Assembly: GCA_020634575.1 (NCBI GenBank)
Contig: JACKBM010000013.1
Coordinates: 1-64,000, forward strand
From: Ardenticatenales bacterium
GTDB lineage: Bacteria; Chloroflexota; Anaerolineae; Promineifilales; Promineifilaceae
Direction: 5' to 3'
Length of the DNA stretch: 64,000 bases
In this document: positions 62,101 through 64,000 of the stretch, one piece after another
Position numbering within the stretch: position 1 is the stretch's first letter
Layout: every line of letters begins with the position of its first letter
The notes under the pieces: model-generated
Told to the model about the DNA's origin: nothing
The model's input: the letters and a program-made list of their open reading frames with translations, nothing else
The model's database searches: none
Position numbers and translations under genes: made by a program

Positions 62101-62448
62101 AGCGGCACCTTGCGCGAACTGCTCTACATCGCCAGCGTCAACTTCCTCCCCTTTGGCGATTTCACCATCCCGGTGCCCGTCATCGACATGGAAGAGGGCA
62201 TTGATGTCTACCTGAGCTACGATGGCTTTATCCCCCAGCTAACGTTGGAAGCGCCGCCGCCGCCGCCCGACGACCCCGATCCGTTCTTCAGCCTGCCCGG
62301 CCTGGGCACAGACGAGATACCGCTGGAGGCGATCATGAACAACTTCAACCTCTTTGTCCGGCTCGCCTGGGAGAACGAACAGCTTGGCATCCGCCTGGTC
62401 CGCGGCGGCGAGACCGAGTTCATCCCGTTCCACGCCATGTTCAACTGA
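56152..62448 (+). CDS. giant uncharacterised beta-rich protein
   Basis: A 2098-residue protein with no signal peptide or membrane helix. ATG 56152 has GGAG upstream. Most of the length is made of alternating beta strands with repeated small motifs (LPLTLIVGAN, GLQIDLDPFQIDAGTIQLAL, ELGFKLGLSADAIYFSVEGGGEIPLP), as in a long beta-solenoid or beta-prism. A helical interruption lies at about 800-900 (LSALRSQIQALEHNLIDIVDQAALRAGRAELRQL). Residues about 1345-1533 resemble a LamG/concanavalin-like domain (GIGVVFRYQDPQNYYRFRL, HIGFSCWWNKDARFYSLRVYGE). The C-terminus returns to beta repeats. I do not recognise the family. Neighbouring genes suggest a large structural or cargo protein of a secretion or injection system, which is inference. 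Confidence 0.6.
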   Translation: MSEATLFESATDYLDGLDLPPTPFDAALESVSQRVDLTVPAIYQTPLGTVATTNLIIKEPLRLPILALPLTLIVGANDEDNPVILTALLEEAWYVEVAQAALALELTLPFLRPVDNPNAPLLIQLESGLHISATSLELLDPEVSLSVPRSELGQTGIIVSLDELIPVLAEGNVPDIAWYYGEDENFRGLYAANATLEFMPNLLFGGQAGLTINGNEILLGPQGLSCEILMQFTPAAPGGDPLTESEIVGGLADGGFPFVLNWLQTSIQQNEPRSFAAEGFMRLPLFDLLFQLTIGMQQDETDSWGYYAGLQSLAPGVIDTPAGTLSYSAAQLNGSLAGTDAALSGLIAGLQIDLDPFQIDAGTIQLALARNSEQVRLQLQLSQVELGPLGTVESALLLIEADTTGAGLKVQFEATLVWADLHERLEFAALPDNFPLPPDDATVDVTIFYDNGDWRFRFAAALTEVDALWAFLPANINPHVPQAALTLTMAYDAAADKFTGSGNIALKMGLPDLPDLPGLSLFQITTGDENGLIDLTVSGGFTDNNGAITPYMNATIDNALTVDVNFPGLSQPTPPIHTSLNQIAFDLSTDANGDFAGGLVLTGDFALRPLLPSQMGLPVPPAIAVQLEQLLGSVGLLPLAGTTEQAVRFRGDQAAFSMNCTFSEAALEVDLFDMFASLAGGLAGPAGLDNTTNAIDLDIEVRFELKQIDLQLGSLEPDQPQFSLSITFGLAFGGASTDLVLALSDEQFTFGFSELPIPIALPQMPLKLDDLLALEGADGRWDYAGLWLTQQEPALTSAISSKNGALSALRSQIQALEHNLIDIVDQAALRAGRAELRQLRDRDMPALQKEIFHLTGKRFLIDAIFAVHNILATPANQAAFQAMVTAYQGIMDQTIGRIYLDTELSFVIYDARFVLPFNDPSDIRVEGGARLAGFADDDPLRLLGELGFKLGLSADAIYFSVEGGGEIPLPAVGRYEGGAINLQRLNLGYGYNKNSFMIDFAGELRIPPALVDDLDTSDLIGAGIRLPVQNALAFKLDLIPVSFGEVNFVVPLLEFDIDLRQPATPGLLDANRCTPAWDGLQLILPELLRIAIKRYRFNPFFGPLPAPNITYSYDIQLGNESRGFTLICDNYLQINGILGAYPIPLFADAITPFFDNLCVNLNFAGFRIKFNLQRPFPSMSPLAIFELLGLLSDPTMPVDPEGQLANMARATIQNAIVSLPPAVVRLFPELGPYLDRELNYTLNLSSIITLVQQLTGWLSQVADATVTAAGDMAALVAELQAHPPELDLTTLLRELPPELRRYQLNGSFVGFHASAWLFLLTPAEAQREYARLTDPGAAADSALLYEANFQQDDLSAWEQVNQGVPLQPGQWVNQGAYVQQTSNTGHNDLPQYGPLLVYRGQRFAEADFTVSLASLDDDGIGVVFRYQDPQNYYRFRLTQQQERWSLVRLRDGHAEELFSRPGRYQRGRPYQVTVRCHNQRASGPIPQQLVAIEILVDGRRWCQIVDSRSHLLSGHIGFSCWWNKDARFYSLRVYGEPAGQLAIGQPTAATAVANWQPSLGDKPLFQPDDPANNLLAGAPLMSEFDDADFAALANLAESDSLAILTGAAVQLLPGQRFAFLGFLDEEGHFSLLSRADLEPLTLTVAGIAVPLPVQFSGRLLLRGRAAGADSWAQVSAQTWGSWPILPLNLVRLELASAAEPASFTLYSDGRFALQGNGRLLFFDEQVVLNGAVRIDHTHCFVKGSLSYEYRPVADEPPLISLTLASRGRIGPERTFSLGGGGDLMLLGQPLSAVSGELTERALALSGRLQVGGKNEWLLAGLNLTGVDLTLQGQLQFATAKSGPRLAMAGRGQLTALGATVGGAVELAIGPGERLLALEGALQWQGRDWLAGRIELHNERLTISGRTTFALDLTPADLFGDINLASLYFTIDLSGSFELTAADGLKRVNLKVDWTLAARFPGQQKQILPLASQQKEVNKYNVGASGTLRELLYIASVNFLPFGDFTIPVPVIDMEEGIDVYLSYDGFIPQLTLEAPPPPPDDPDPFFSLPGLGTDEIPLEAIMNNFNLFVRLAWENEQLGIRLVRGGETEFIPFHAMFN

Positions 62449-62453
62449 TTTGA

Positions 62454-62507
62454 GGGTGGGTGGGAACCCGTCGGGTTGGCGGCAACCCGACGGGTTCCCA
62501 CCCACCC
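62454..62507. repeat. perfect 25-bp hairpin of the ACCCGTCGGGT family
   Basis: Arms 62454-62478 and 62483-62507 are fully complementary around GCGG. It begins 5 bases after the stop of the 2098-residue gene and has no T tract. Confidence 0.85.
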
Positions 62508-62601
62508 CTCACCCACACGTTTACCCACACGCTTGCTCATTACCCTTTTATCATTAGCCCTTTTCGCTGTCCTTTTGGCCCGCTGTATAATTTGAGGTCG
62601 T

Positions 62602-64000
62602 ATGAGTAAGCAGACGCAATCCACCACCAAACAAACCAGCCGGAAACCGGGTCACCCTACCCGCCTGGCCCGAGCCACCCAACCCGCGCCCGGTGCTGCG
62701 CTGAACCGGCCGGTCCCCACGCTCCTTACCCAATTGCCTGCTGCCGGCTCCGGCCTCCAGCGCCAGGCCGCCCTGCTGCAACTGCAACGGGATTACGGCA
62801 ACCACCATGTGCAACGGCTCCTGCAACGCACGCTCCAGCGCGAACCCGATGACACGGCCACGACAACCACCAGCGAAAGCGACCAGGCGCCGGCTTCTGA
62901 TGAAGCTGAAGGCTGGCTGGAGTCCGTCTTCAACGGCGGCGCGGCAGCCCTGGATGGCGTGATGGCCGTCATCGACAGCGCGGCAGACACATTTAGCGAG
63001 ATGATCGGCGGCTTCTGGTCAGAGGAAGAGACCGTGGCCGAGGAGACGCCGGTCGAGGCAGAGCCGGTTGAAAGTGAACCGGTCGAGGCCGGCGCCGCCG
63101 CGCTCCAGGCCGCCCTGGCCCAGGGCGAACGCGACCAGTACAAATTGACCGACATCGTCTTCTATGCCCGCTACCCGGACCGGCAGGGTAAACCAATCGA
63201 CCCGAAGACTGAAAAAGATGTCGTGGCTACCTGGCGCGGGATTTTGAACAGTGAGGTCAAGCCGGCCCTGGCTGGGCCAGTGCCGGAGGGACCGGCCGCT
63301 GAAACCCCGGTCGCCGCCCCCGTAGGCGCCCAACCCGATGCCGGCGCCCTGGCTCCGCTGCTGGACCAGCTCAAAGGCCAGGAGCCGGTCAAGGCTATCG
63401 AAGACATCGTCACCAGCCTGACCGAGATTCAGGCCAATGTTGACAGTCCCGGCGCAGACACCTCCAAGTGGAGCAAGAAGCTGTGGGAAGCTATCCCGGA
63501 CACCTCGCTGCACAAACTGTATAAAGAAGGCAGTGATGCCCAATATGATGAGATGACGGCTCTGTTGGGCAGTGCTCGTGAGCTGGTCAGCGGCTTGACG
63601 ACGGCTGCCCTCCAGGCCATCGTCCCGGAAATCAGTGATACGCAGACAGCCCAGATCATCGGCTATTACCACCAGCAGCTGAATACACTGACGCCCTTCT
63701 TCACGCAGATGGCCAATATGAATATCCTGCACAAGGGCAAAAGCGACGCCTGGCGACGGACCTGCAACGTCACCAGCCTCTCCATGGTCCTGCTCAGCCT
63801 GGGTGTCGGCGCTGACGCCTTCAATGGCGACAAGGATTTACTGGTCAAGATTGCCAATCACCTGGAGCCGAGCATCAACAGCTGGGACAACCTGATGGCC
63901 TTGCGGATGCCTGACTTTGTTCAGTTTGTTGCCGTCCTGACGGAATATAAGGATGGTCCGGACGAAGGATTTGGCACACGGGTTGACGCCGCGCGTGACA
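62602..64000 (+). CDS. putative contractile-injection-system cargo with C39-like domain, truncated by window end
   Basis: The frame is open from ATG 62602 to the window end (466 codons). Residues 1-50 are low-complexity and basic. Residues 56-75 read AALLQLQRDYGNHHVQRLLQ, very close to the LQRxxGNxAVxRLL segment found near the N-terminus of proteins encoded in extracellular contractile injection system (eCIS) loci. An acidic linker follows. Near residue 388 TCNVTSLSMVLLSLG matches the catalytic-Cys helix of C39-like/papain-like peptidase domains; the matching His would lie beyond the window. No signal peptide is present. An effector carried by an injection system is a reasonable hypothesis, but no sheath, tube or baseplate genes are in view. 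Confidence 0.62.
   Translation, partial: MSKQTQSTTKQTSRKPGHPTRLARATQPAPGAALNRPVPTLLTQLPAAGSGLQRQAALLQLQRDYGNHHVQRLLQRTLQREPDDTATTTTSESDQAPASDEAEGWLESVFNGGAAALDGVMAVIDSAADTFSEMIGGFWSEEETVAEETPVEAEPVESEPVEAGAAALQAALAQGERDQYKLTDIVFYARYPDRQGKPIDPKTEKDVVATWRGILNSEVKPALAGPVPEGPAAETPVAAPVGAQPDAGALAPLLDQLKGQEPVKAIEDIVTSLTEIQANVDSPGADTSKWSKKLWEAIPDTSLHKLYKEGSDAQYDEMTALLGSARELVSGLTTAALQAIVPEISDTQTAQIIGYYHQQLNTLTPFFTQMANMNILHKGKSDAWRRTCNVTSLSMVLLSLGVGADAFNGDKDLLVKIANHLEPSINSWDNLMALRMPDFVQFVAVLTEYKDGPDEGFGTRVDAARD

Noticed and set aside
1..64000. tRNA or rRNA genes, insertion sequences, phage integrase or replication origin
   Set aside because: No cloverleaf, ribosomal RNA, transposase, integrase or DnaA-box cluster was recognised on either strand.

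Overview
The window is GC-rich, gene-dense bacterial DNA. I infer a member of the Chloroflexota (Anaerolineae/Caldilineae/Ardenticatenia type). The reasons are NHLM-type peptide export, a sigma factor next to a TPR-CHAT protein, very large secreted RHS and FG-GAP proteins, and a secreted protein carrying a YLPIV motif near its C-terminus. No rRNA, tRNA or CRISPR was seen, so the placement is indirect.

Region 1 (about 0-28.2 kb) is a ribosomal-peptide natural product (RiPP) gene cluster of the thiazole/oxazole-modified microcin (TOMM) type. The precursor at 15.8 kb has a nitrile-hydratase-like (NHLP) leader, a Gly-Gly site and a core with six Cys, one Pro, four Cys and a Trp. Downstream on the same strand lie a cytochrome P450, two paralogous SagC-YcaO fusion cyclodehydratases, a SagB-type azoline dehydrogenase between them, a winged-helix/cNMP-like/degenerate-ParA protein, a MinD-like ATPase and a frameshifted MEMO-family gene. 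Upstream is an export and tailoring operon: Rieske oxygenase, alpha/beta hydrolase, HExxH protein, short HlyD-like protein, C39-peptidase ABC transporter, second NHLM ABC transporter and SnoaL-like protein. Between them, on the minus strand, are three tandem glycosyltransferases and a SARP-type regulator. The predicted product is a poly-thiazole peptide that is oxidised and possibly glycosylated.

Region 2 (about 28.2-40.9 kb) holds an ECF-like sigma gene, a small possible anti-sigma gene, a TPR-CHAT protease-like protein, a DNRLRE-domain secreted protein and a 2404-residue RHS/YD protein with an AT-richer C-terminal tip. A two-part motif (TGTCCCAA, gap, CATTGAGTAA) occurs four times, just upstream of these genes, and looks like the promoter of that sigma factor. 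From about 27.0 to 30.6 kb every gene is frameshifted, and internal evidence suggests missing single bases.

Region 3 (40.9-45.3 kb) has a large secreted FG-GAP protein and then a tandem array of about 22 short units built on ACCCGTCGGGT. The same palindrome recurs as single perfect hairpins between genes at 28.2, 40.9, 52.4 and 62.5 kb.

Region 4 (45.3-52.4 kb) is a potassium-response module: a small membrane protein, a KdpE-like regulator, a KdpD-like kinase and a KimA-like APC transporter. A shared pair of TTGAC repeats lies upstream of both the small protein gene and the transporter gene. A VapC-type toxin-antitoxin pair sits between the regulator and kinase genes.

Region 5 (52.5-64 kb) has a membrane-anchored HTH-TPR protein and three genes of unknown function. 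The last one runs off the window and carries an N-terminal sequence like that of extracellular-contractile-injection-system cargo, plus a possible cysteine peptidase domain. Across the whole window the palindrome ACCGGCCGGT is strikingly over-represented.
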